Shown in pieces: positions 40,401-52,400 of a stretch of 64,000 nt of DNA. The DNA is from Haematobia irritans (lineage: Eukaryota > Arthropoda > Insecta > Diptera > Muscidae). The notes under the pieces are model-generated. The model did not search any database. It saw nothing but the letters and a program-made list of their open reading frames with translations, and was not told the origin of the DNA. Location: NCBI RefSeq assembly GCF_050003625.1, contig NC_134401.1:63767242-63831241 (forward strand), in the 5' to 3' direction. Within the stretch, counting starts at the first letter, position 1; each line of letters begins with the position of its first letter. The translations under genes and the position numbers were made by a program.

Positions 40401-43400
40401 GAATCGAATTTTGGTTACTTGTTTTAACTGAGCAATAATAGAAACAGGAGCGTAGGAAAGTGGGACACTATCAAATGCTAGTATCATAATCCGAATACTA
40501 GTACCAACCCTGCAAACATTTTCGATCGCCAATGAACCTTCCTTGATTCATTTTCAAACCGAATGAGTCTTTTCAAAGGCTTATAAATGAGTCTTTAATA
40601 ATAGTAAAAAACAGTTGAAAGGAGTATTCAGTGATTAACAAACTTTCTCGATTATGAATCAAAATAATTGTTCATAATTAGATATTTAATGGTTTGAAGA
40701 GTTAGAAATAACTCTTTCTAAGTACTTTTTCATTGTTCCCACACTGAATCCAATATTTATTCTAGCCCAAAGATTTTGTATTTGCATTTAACGAATACGG
40801 TCAATAGAACTTTGTCTAAAATTTTGTTCCTTAGAAAAGAAAACACCTCTTTCAGTGTAGGCCTACACGGACGAAAAAGACTGTTTTTCATATGTTTGGG
40901 TGTAAAAATTGTATGTTTGGAACTCGAATTTTTTAACACAATATTTTTAAGTGCAAGCATATAATGTTCATAAACTAGCATAACATTTTTGGGACATATA
41001 TGTTAATATGTTAGAACATATTATGTTTGGGACACAAGATGTTTGTAAATATAATATGCTTGGATGCAAATATATTAATTTAGAAATAGCCTATAAACAT
41101 ATATGTGTTTAGAAAGGCAGACATAGAGAGTATGCTGCAAGTAAAATAATGGCAGTAACCGATTGGCGCCTTAAAAATATATCCACACAAAGAAAATTTC
41201 ACTAAATTTTTTTTCTACCAGTGTATGCCCCAAGGTGAAACATAATATGTTTGAACAATACAAACAATATTTTGTTTGGACCAATCCTGAAAATATATAT
41301 GCTTGAAGCAAAATGTGTCTGTTACAGAAACGATTTTTTTTTGAGGGTGTACAGAGCGCCCTTCTTGGCCGAATATGTTCGTTCGATTTCGTAACTTTTC
41401 AGTACTCGCCAAATCATTACAACTAGGCAAATTCGAAATCTCACCAAGTTCTCTTTATATACTTTTTGATTAGTTTTCCATTATCTATAATGCGTGTTCA
41501 AGACTGCACCCAAAGAACAAATTCTTTCGTCCAGAACGAAATTTTAGACAAATGAAATTCTCCACTTTTACAAAGTATTTTCTCTTCGAGCAAATTTATG
41601 ATATCTGATTCAAAATTTTTTTAAATAAAATACATTTTTATTCCCTTCTGAAGAAAATTTTACACCGTCAAAAGAAAACTTTGTTTGTCTGAAAACTCTC
41701 TTTCAGTGTGTGTTGTGTTTTTGAATATATTGGATTTTGCATCTCGATCTCAATAATTGAAGATTGTCCTAGTCAATATTGTCTTATAATTGGAATTGCC
41801 AACTAAAAGGAATTGATGAAGAAATCAAAAACAGCTACAATTTGGCCTATATCATTATATGTACAAAGATTGCAATTACCACAGTTGTTAGAATTCTACC
41901 AAAAATGGTAGATTTTTTGTTTGGTAGATTCGTGATGTTTTGATAAATAAAATTATTAAATTTTCAATAGAAATATACTTTTGAGCAAATAAATAAATTC
42001 AAAGACTTTAAACATGTTAATTTTCGTGTTATATCATGCTATCATAGTCCATTGAGAGTAAGTTCTCCTTCAAAATATTTTTTTTTTAAATTTGGTAGAT
42101 TTGTTGTAAAATTATCTTCAAATTTTGATAGAATATTTTTGGGACGAGTGATAACCGTGACAAAGATACGTTCTCGTGTGCATTATGTACAACACTCTTT
42201 TGAACGCACATCAATTAAAAACAAAAACGATAAATCTGCCGAAAGTTCGACCAGGCCGAATCTAGCGTACCCTCCACAATAGAATTACTTGAGGTGTGGC
42301 AACAGTTGCCGATGACAAGATATCTTAAGCCTTTTTAAAATTGTGTACTAAATTGTAACTTAGTCCATATGAAGACTTTGTTAACTACAAAAAGAGAAAG
42401 CCAATTAGGACGAAATTGTCTCTTCCAAGAGGATCCGAAAGTAAAATCTGGAGATGGGTTTATATGAGGGCTGTATCTAAAAGTGATCCGATATGATCTA
42501 TTTGCAATATCATATGACCTACATTAATAACAACAGATGGTGCAAAGTTTCAAGTCGATAAATGGTTCTTTTCGAAAGATAGCGTGATTTCAAAAGACGG
42601 ACATATGGACGAACGGACGTTGTTAGATCGACTTAGAATTTCACTAGGACCCAGAATATCTATAATTTATGGGGTCTGAAGTCAATATTTTGTTGTGCTA
42701 TAAACGGAAATACAAGGTTAGGTTAGGTGATGGAGGGTAGAAACACAACAACAATTTTAGTTTAACTTTTTTGCTGACTGTTAAAATATTTAGGGCCTAT
42801 CACACAAATGCAAGAAAATAAATTTAGAAAATTCTAAACGATAAAATCCAGTACGTACTGTAATGTCTCTTTTTTAGTTTTTTTTAAGTTATGTTTTGTT
42901 TTAAACAACTTTTTTATCTTTAAGCGTGTTTCACTATAACATTCCCATTTTAATAATCATTCCTTTAAAGGCTGGCTTACGCATTAGAGGGTTAATTGAC
43001 TGCTAAACTTTTGACTTGAGAAAATCTCCTTAAAAATTTAACTACAAGAGACTAACTATTGGTGTCATAAAAATTAGTTTGCTGTAATTTTTTTTGCGTG
43101 TACAGCACACATACACATGTAAGGTATATAAATTAAGAAGTTCCCCAAAACAGAAAAGTGGAGAATTAAATGATGTACATGATATTCTCCCTAAATTGCA
43201 TATTATCGTCGGCTGGGAAAAAATTACCCCATCATTGGGCACATTTCTTTGGCTGTCAACCAAGCCCAGTTATTTAGGAAAAATTTCAAATTTATTTACA
43301 TTTCGCCATCTTACATGCTTCGCTTATTTCTTACAAATGAAAAAAAAAACAGAAATTTCGTATTCACATAAAAATACACACTTTGCACACGGTAGAGAGC

Positions 43401-46400
43401 AAGGCAAAAAGTGCGATTTAATCATTTGCCAAGTTGTGCGACCATAAAAATCACTCTTGTTCACAATTTATGCGTTTTCTTTTAATTCCAGATAAACTCG
43501 GTAATACGCACAGCCGACAAGTCTGTCTCGGCTGAAATAACCATTCTGGCAAATGTTACGGATAACCAGGCGCAATATCGCTGTGAGGCCGCCAACAGTG
43601 CCACCGAGATTCCGCTGTTTGAGTCAACCACGCTAAGCGTACACTGTGAGTATTTGGGTTCTGTGGTGGATGTGCTCATGTTGGCGGATCTGCCTCATGC
43701 ACATAATTTACATATGTATTAATTTCATGGTGTATATTTGTGAGTGTGTGTGTATGACCTTAATAAACATGGATTCATTGCAGTTGCTCCCGAAACCGTT
43801 AAGATACGCATCGAACCGGAAGAATTGAAACCAGGCATTGAGGCGACCATTGTGTGTGATTCTAGTTCGAGTAACCCACCTGCAAAATTATCCTGGTGGA
43901 AGGATGGTATAGCCATACAGGGTAAGTTATTTGGCTCCGAGCAGAGTGAGCTAGAAAGCAGCAGTATGTGTGTGTGTGAGAGAGAGCGCGCGCAGAGTGA
44001 GCAATGGCAGGGTGTAGTGAGGTAATCTAAGCCAGAAATTTGCTAAAGAAGTCAAAAACCCCAAAGCAAGCAATTCCATGCTAGTTGTTAAGCTGGAAAA
44101 GTGCCCAAATTATTGGGATGTTCAAAGGATTGTCATTGTTGTCAAAAGGAGAATACAGCAAAGGACAAACCAATGATGGTGTGGCCACATGCCACAGAAG
44201 TTGAGTATAGCGTTTGCATCATCCATTCAACAAAAGGCCAGGCAGTCCTTGTGCAGGAGTCTAATGCTGCTCCAAAACACTTTGGAGCAGCAACATTACG
44301 TTACACGGAGTGGCGCCGACCAGCCAAACTTGTAGGTTGCCTGCGTCTGAATGCCTGGAAGGATGCCGTTTGCTGGTCGGTTCATTCGGTGGTTGCGAGA
44401 TGCCTGCTTTCCTTGGTCGTTTGGTAGAGGCGTAAACCAAAACGTGTTTTGTTTGTGTGGTTGCAGCATAACTGCTAACATTCGTACACTTTTGGCTGGC
44501 TGGCCAGATTGTTGGCCATGGCTAACTACATTCTTTGAGCTCGTCCGCTAGACTCCATAGTTAAAAGTCCTTTTTTATGTTTTCGTGAGTGTGTGTGTGT
44601 GTGTGATTATGCTTGCGAGTGTGTCAGGTTCATAGTTTTATCCAAAAAGGATGTTTTCTGCATTTTCCAAGTTGAGCAGAAAAATGTGAAATATGTACTT
44701 ACACAAACTTCCGGCTTGCAAACTACCTCCTCCCAGCTCCTCCTTTACTGCTAGTGCCTTTCATGCTCATTCGTCGTCTGCTCGATTTTCTTATGGCAAT
44801 CACCGTTAACATGGCCTTTGCTTGTTGTTCATTTCCCCTGGACCCTTGAATGGTGTGCCCCTAGGTATAAATAACACATCCAAGCCCGGACTCTGGGGAG
44901 GCACCGTCTCGACGTTAGAATTCAAAGTAAACATCACACAGGAAATGAACGGCATAGTGTATACATGTCAAAGCGCCAACGAGGCTCTGCAGCGCAGTGT
45001 GCACGAGGCTGTCAGTTTAGATGTGCTGTGTAAGTAGCCCCACATAGAAATCTCCCCAAGACCTATCAGCCTCTTCGGGGGCGGATTTATATGCATTTTA
45101 TTTAACACTACGTGTCTATTTCCCACCTCATGTCACATTTAGATCGGCCAAAATTCGTGCCTCCACCCTCATCCACGGCCGTTGGCGTGGAGGGAGAATC
45201 TTTGTTGGTGGCATTGCAGGCCAATGCCAATCCTATGTCAATTACCTACACTTGGACTAAGGATGGTCAGCTGTTGCCTAGCAATGAGAATGGAGCTGAC
45301 CCACGTATCTCTGCCGAAGGTTCCAAGTTGAATTTTACAAAACTCTATCGCAATGATGCCGGTGTGTATGTGTGCGAAGCGCGTAACTCACAGGGGGCAG
45401 CGCGCATCAATGTCACCGTTGTCGTGGAATGTAAGTACACACCTCGTCATATGCCTCCACAAGTATTTAAGTGACATTTCATTTCTTCCATTTCGTTTGT
45501 CTTTGACATGCGGCAATGTGCAGATGGAACCACCATTAAGAGTGTTTCCGAAAATGTGATTGTCAATCCCGGTGAAGATGCCATGTTGTCATGCAGCGTG
45601 GAGGGCAAACCTCTGACCGAGGATCATGTTAAATGGGAACGAGTGGGTTATGACATGACAATCAAGACCTCATCTACATTTGCCAACGGCACCTCATACC
45701 TACACATCAAGGATGCCCAGCGAGAAGACGTAGGCAATTTCCGATGCATTGCCGATAATCGTGTTGCCAATCCCACAAGTCGCGATGTGCTCCTGATAGT
45801 CAAATGTAAGTTTAGCCGCAAAATGGCAAATCAAAGTCAACCTGTGCAAATCCTTTTGGGTTTGCTTAACATGTCTGTTTGTGCTTCCAATCTATTGTGA
45901 TTCTATTTGCAGTTGCCCCGGAAATCGATAAATCTCCCACATTGATGAGAGCCGCCAGTGGAACTGGAGAACGTGGCCGTTTACCATGTCGTGCTCAGGC
46001 ATCGCCTAGGCCCCAATTCATATGGCGTCAGGATGGTAAAGATTTGCCCGTCAATCGCTCTTATAAATATGAGGTGGAGGAAAAGAAAATCGATACGCTT
46101 ACCTACGAATCCATATTGATCATTGAGAAGGTGGCACCGGCCGACTATGGAGCCTATGAGTGTTTGGCCAAGAATGATTTGGGCCAAGACATTGAACCGG
46201 TACGCTTAGATATCACATCTCAGCCAGATACCCCGCTTAGTCTGAATATACTCAATGTTACCCATGACTCCGTCACTGTAGCATGGACGCCTGGATTTGA
46301 TGGTGGTCTAAAGGCTTCGTACCGAGTACGCTATAGGTAAGTAGACGGACATCAAAGAGACGAGAAAACACTACGTATTAAAAATGTAGGCAGGTCTGGA

Positions 46401-49400
46401 CAAGGTGTCTTTTGTCAAAATTTTGAAGCAAATGGGTCATAATTTTCTGGATGTTAATATTTAATAAATAGACTCTGAAAAAAATTTATGAAAAATATAC
46501 TGTATAAGCAAACATTTAAGTTCAGAAAAATTTAATTACATTTAGGATAACTTTCATTGCTATCGATTTTCAATTTTCGTGTCCCTAGCCAATAATGTAA
46601 AAAGTGTTTACATTTCCCCGCCCCCTTTCAAAGGTATTCCCTCAGGTAGAAATCTTTACACGGATTCTTGAGACCCCAGCGCAGGTTTGCAATGAAATTA
46701 GAACAGCTTGGAAAATGGGAAATCACAAGAAAAGGGTCTGCTCGAATTTAGAATTTGAAGATAAGGTTTATATGTACGTGTTGATAAATGTCAAGAAAAA
46801 ACTAATAATTCCATATGTGAGACCTGCTTCCAAGGTATTGCAATTTTACTCCATCGAAGGACCCTCAGCGGCTACTTGAATAAGACAAGATTATTTGTTT
46901 AAAACTTTGCTAGGGAAATCATGGGTCAATGGAACGCCAGAACAAGTTCCAAAATGGAAGCAATTTCTACTCACATCAGGAGAGGACAAATGTGATGGAC
47001 CCAGTCAAAAAGATTTTGTTCTTTCAGCCAGACCAATATGGTTCTGCAGACGGAAAGAAGGAAGCCTGAGAGACAATGGATGGATATGAGAACAATTGGT
47101 AACGGTACGGTACTGCCACCAATCGAGCTTTGAAAACGGTACCGGAGTATTTGGAAATGAAATGGCAATTTAGCTAAAAATGTGCTTCCAATCATTATTG
47201 AACCAGAGCCAGGCGACAATCAATAGGGTCTCGTAAAAAACTAACGGTGAACATAATACGTATAGGAGTGGCAAATTATGATTTTGTTTATGAGTTTTAC
47301 TTTATTCATTATCATTACTTAACCGAACCTGCAACCGCTTGAGGAAAGCAATTGAAAAAAGTGTCGAAGATGGCCAGTACATCAAAAAAGCTCTATTTCT
47401 TTTGGCTTCTTTACGTAAATAATTCATCCGATAATTTATAATTGAAATTGAATACACAGTGAGCATCAAAATAAAATATACATAAGAATTTGTTTTAAAA
47501 TTATTCTATATATCAGTATTTATATCTTCGAATTTATTACTCATGATTTGGTTTAGCTATAGAGTCTCTACATAAACTTAAAAACAAAAATGAAAAATTC
47601 AACACTACCAAACTGTTAATTAAAACAAACCCTTTGTACAGTTTATTTTGACGCTCACTGTATCTTGAGAATGACAGTATCAATCACCAACGTCAATTCA
47701 ATTCAAAGATTATGATCTTCACTTAAGGATATTGATACTGAGCCAACGATTGAGCTTCTTTATAATTCATTTTTCAGCAACCGATCTTAAATCTACATTA
47801 AAAATTTTGCAAATATTTTGGCCCTTCCTCAAAGATTTTGGTATTAATTCCGAGCCAAAGATGTGGCTTCCCGCCAAAACAAAGCGTCTCAAAAAAAGTA
47901 ATGAAAATGTTCTTTTTTGATTCGGAAGTGGTGCAAAATTGACGCAGAAGCGATGAATTTAACATGGGCTTGTCATAGGACGGAAGTCCTCCATTGATCC
48001 GAATTAAATTTTTGGATGTAAATTAAAAAATTCTGTAATATTTTATCGAATAAATTATTTTTATGTTTTTTTTTTTATAATTTTTAATGGATTCTAACAT
48101 TTGTCTGAAACGTTTGAACTCAAATATTTTCAAAAATTCACAATTTTTTCAAATTATATTTAGTTGACAAAATTTAAATTCTTAGTAAAAATTTATGAAT
48201 TCTTTAACCAATTTGAAACAAAACATGCTAAAATTACTCATTAGAAATATTAAAAAAACGTTTTATAAAAAATTGAATGAAAAGAACTTCCTGTATAGTT
48301 AAAATAAAGAACACCATTGGGAGTACATCTTCTGGAAGTGCTTTAAAGTCGTGTCTTTGGAAGAACTTCCAATATTTTTTGCTGGGTTCTTAAAAACAAA
48401 AACATTTTTTGGGAGCTGTCTTAATTCTAGGCTCTATAAACTAAAAATTTGGATACAAATCTCATTTACCGATTTGTTATTCTTTATTTATTTATTAGCA
48501 ATGTTAATCGTATACTGGTACAAATAAATATCAGTCAAAAATATTGGAGCAAATATTGGAGTTATAAATTTAAAGAAAACATTTTTAAAGCTAACGTTAT
48601 GAGAAAGTTCATATTATTAAAATATCTTCACTACAAAAAAAAAAAACCCATATCATTCAATTTGTGTAAATTATGTGTCCTAACATTTAGGTTCCATAAC
48701 CTTTCATATATATTTTTGAGTGTCCGTTCTATAATATTAAAATTAGAATAAATATGTCATTTTCTGAATTAACCATATCTCTTTACGATGTAATATTGTC
48801 AACGATATTTACCATCATACAAATGTTCGTTTAAAAATATAAATTTTAATACTCTTAAAAAAAATTATTTTCTTAATTAAAAAACAGTCAAGGATGCAAA
48901 GTCCTCAAAATAATTATTAGCCTTTCTTTAAAGCTTTTTTTATCGCTAAGTCAAAGATTTAACATAAAGATAAATTATTTAATTAAAAAATATTTATATT
49001 TACATTACAGAATATTGGACTACTTTGAAAGGCTCACGTCTTTTATAGAAATACGCGAATTTCAAAGTTGAGTGTCCTAAATATAAAAAAAAAAAAAACA
49101 ATTTACAACAAAGATTATAAATTTCATTTCAAATTTCTTTAGTGAAAAGTAAAGAAATCAGTAAATTTAGTGTCATAGAATTAAGGATACCTAATATTTG
49201 GTATTAGGACAATATTTCTTCAGTGTAATTGTATCGATTTTTTTGTTTGGTTCAAACCAAATTACATCAGAGCTTTATGACATAAACCTGCAGTAGGATG
49301 AGCAATGCTATATATGATCCTTATTAAGGCTTATTAAATTTTTATATGTATGTTACATTAATTTTCTCATTTATATTAATGCTGCAGGGAATAAAATATT

Positions 49401-52400
49401 CTCCCTCGCAATTGAAACTTTCTGTCTCCTATTTCCTTTTGATTTGTGTTCTAATCCGAGTTGTTTAGTTTTTGGGATAATTGAAAGCATATGGGACAAA
49501 AGTTTTACGAACACACATAATCCCACAAATTAGGATTTGTTTTTAATTCAAAATGAAGTTGTGAGAAGCCTAATTACCCACCATCCAGAAATCCAATTCA
49601 CCCACATGTGCCCCACATATGTTGACAATAAACGGTCAACTCCAAATTTGACAAAGACATCAACGTCGTAATTACGCTAGAGTAGAGGACTAAATTTTCA
49701 TAACTGCACCTAATGTGAAAAATTTGCTTTGTTTTCTCTTATCTTATCTCTGAATTTTTATGTTTTTTTCCTTTTGTGCGTGTCGTTTTCCCTCCAACAA
49801 TTATATGGCAAAAACCAACAACTACAGAGAGGCAAACCGGGAGCAATACAAGTACATCGATGGTTTGCCCAACAGCCATAAACTGACCATAAACGGACTT
49901 CGCATGAATACCCTCTATCTATTCTCGGTTATGGCGTACAACGATTTGGGTGAGAGTAAATACTTGCCCGACCTACAAAAGGCCCACACCAAAGGTAAGT
50001 TCTGACACATACACATACGCTAGGGGCAATTGTCCCAACCCACAACAGCAGGATTTAAGGGAACAAGCGTGGACACTCACACTGAGATGTGGATATCAAA
50101 ACAAGGCAAAGTGCACAAATTAGCCACATCGTCCAGGCTAAATTGGTGGTTCAAAAATGTCCTGGTATGGCAAAAGGACATTGATTTATTGGGCGCGTCA
50201 TCTGCATTTTACGAGTTTACGAGTAGGTGGAACATAGCAACGCCCAAGGCGACTATCTGCCTTCGGATGGAGAGTGCATTCTAGCTGGAAGACCCGCCAT
50301 CCAACAGTTAAAAGTTCATTTAATATAATCAACACAAACTAGGACCTGGGAACGATGAGCCAGTTGGCTCACTGGCAAATCACTTCTACACATACATTGA
50401 CACATATACGCATATACATAAAATAATTTTCTATGAGTTCTATGTGTACTTCTTCTATAAGCATATTCATCTCCTTGTTGATCCTTTGCGTGTGTGTGTT
50501 TCTCTTTTTTTTTAATTTTGTCTTTTATGCTGCATTTGCGTTGGGGTTACGTTACTCTGGTGAATTTTTAATAATGCCTCTCAGAAGCACCGCCACCTTC
50601 ACAGCCGGCTTCATCGTTGGGCGGTGGACCACCCACAACCAGTGCCACACCGTTAGGTGGAACCTCAGGCTTACTGCTACTGGTTGGTGTAGCATCTGGC
50701 ATAACAATTGTGGCTCTGAACATCCTCGTCATAGGCTGCTGCCTGCATAAACGCAATCAAAAACGTCTCAAACGAGGTACTGTATAAATGTCCTGGATGA
50801 ATCCCTATGTGTCCATAATGTTTCTAACAATAGTCCATGTACAACATGCCCTATGTGTATATATATATATATAGCTTTGCTCGTTTTCGTCCATACAACA
50901 GGGAGTTTATATATTTTTATTCCTCTTCTTCTGCTTGTTTTTCTTTTATTCACCATCAAAAATCGTGTAGTCTGTGTAACTTCCTTCCGCTTATTTGATG
51001 ATTTCTCCTTCGTTGTGTTTTTTTTCTCATTTTATTTTGACGTTTTTAATAGAGAACATTTCATTTTGCTGTAATCCTTATTTTGTTTTCTCAACTTAAT
51101 TTTATTTTCCATCGTTCTTTATTTCTTGGGAGTTTCTATTGGTAAATTTTCCTTTTTCCGACTCCATGATGCTGGTTTGATGATCGAAATGAAAGGGATA
51201 TATATGACTCCATAAAGTCATCATAGCATAAACACGTGATGTGCGCCTTAAAATTTGGCCTATCTTGTTGGGCCTGTTATCCTCACAGCATCAATAGTAG
51301 CAGTACCGGTGAAAATTATAACAGCATGATTTATGTAACATGAAATTGAAATTGGGATTTTCACGACAGTATGCATGCAAAGGTCCCAGGGATTGTGAGA
51401 TGGGATTTCTGTTGATATCCTAATTTAGGAAATTTTCACCTCGATCGTATTCCAATTTCTTGTAAATCGTAAAATCGGTTCCAAATTCACACATTCAGCG
51501 GATTAACAATGAAGTTTAAGTTCACGGCATGGCAACGCAAACCAGATGATGAATTTTAGTTTGCTTACAGAGTAGTTTTGGTAACCCACAAATTTATCAA
51601 AAACATTCCTGTGTAGAATTAATCTTCAAATACAGTGTTTCAAAATTGTTGGTTTTGCCATAAATAAATTTCGGACGTGGGTTTTAATAATACTAATTCC
51701 CTCTTAAGTAACATATATTGTTTAAATACCATTTTGTGTTTGGCACATATTTTATTTATTTATTAAAATCTTTATTATAATTACAAATTATAATAAATAT
51801 ATAACAAAAAAGGCAATTAGCAACTTAGCAAAAACAATAAGTCATTCACTATTGAATGCGCGGACTAAAATACAAACGATTTCAATTTGTTCAGAATTTG
51901 CCAAAAATTATTGCGTTGACTAAACTACAAGTGTAGCTTAACCAACAGAGGAAAAGAATGTTTGTCAAATGTATTTGGGCTGCAAGATGGTTGGATGGAC
52001 GCACGTTTCCAACCATCCTGCAGTCTATAGGGCTTTGCCCAAATAAATTTGACAAACATTATTTTGCTCTGCTGATTAAGCTACACTTGTATTTCGGTCA
52101 ATTCATGGTTTTAAGCTGAAATCAAAAACAACAGTAATGATTGAAGAATAAACCAACAATAACAAAACGAAACGAATGATATTTATTCATATTTTTTATA
52201 ATAATTGAAAATATAAAAAAAGAAATATCACCAAAATATTTCCAATTAAATTATTGATTGAAGTTGAAATCCTAAGCACTTAAAAAATTAATTGACACAA
52301 TTTACCTTTTAATCAAATTTAATGAACATTGTAATTAAATAATGAAATACAGTCGAAGTTCGATTTAACGAATAACCTATTTAGCGAAAATCCAATTTAA

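Larger units (their letters stand above)
46337..49827 (+). other. sns: Intron 7 of the receptor gene
   Basis: It splits the FN3 domain. It contains a Tc1-like MITE (47457-47660) and a family C copy (47869-48386). The rest is AT-rich with no exon signal. Confidence 0.6.

Noticed and set aside
43094..43447. 117-codon frame just before an Ig exon
   Set aside because: Not in phase with the exon; contains no Ig strand pattern; lies in intron before a clear acceptor.
44101..44427. 108-codon frame in intron 3
   Set aside because: Lies between two halves of one Ig domain that join in frame without it.
46604..46879. 91-codon frame in intron 7
   Set aside because: No domain, and it would break the FN3 domain if included.
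49760..49827. Upstream extension of the FN3 exon from an ATG
   Set aside because: Those codons have no FN3 counterpart, and the phase of the previous exon requires the acceptor at 49826-49827.
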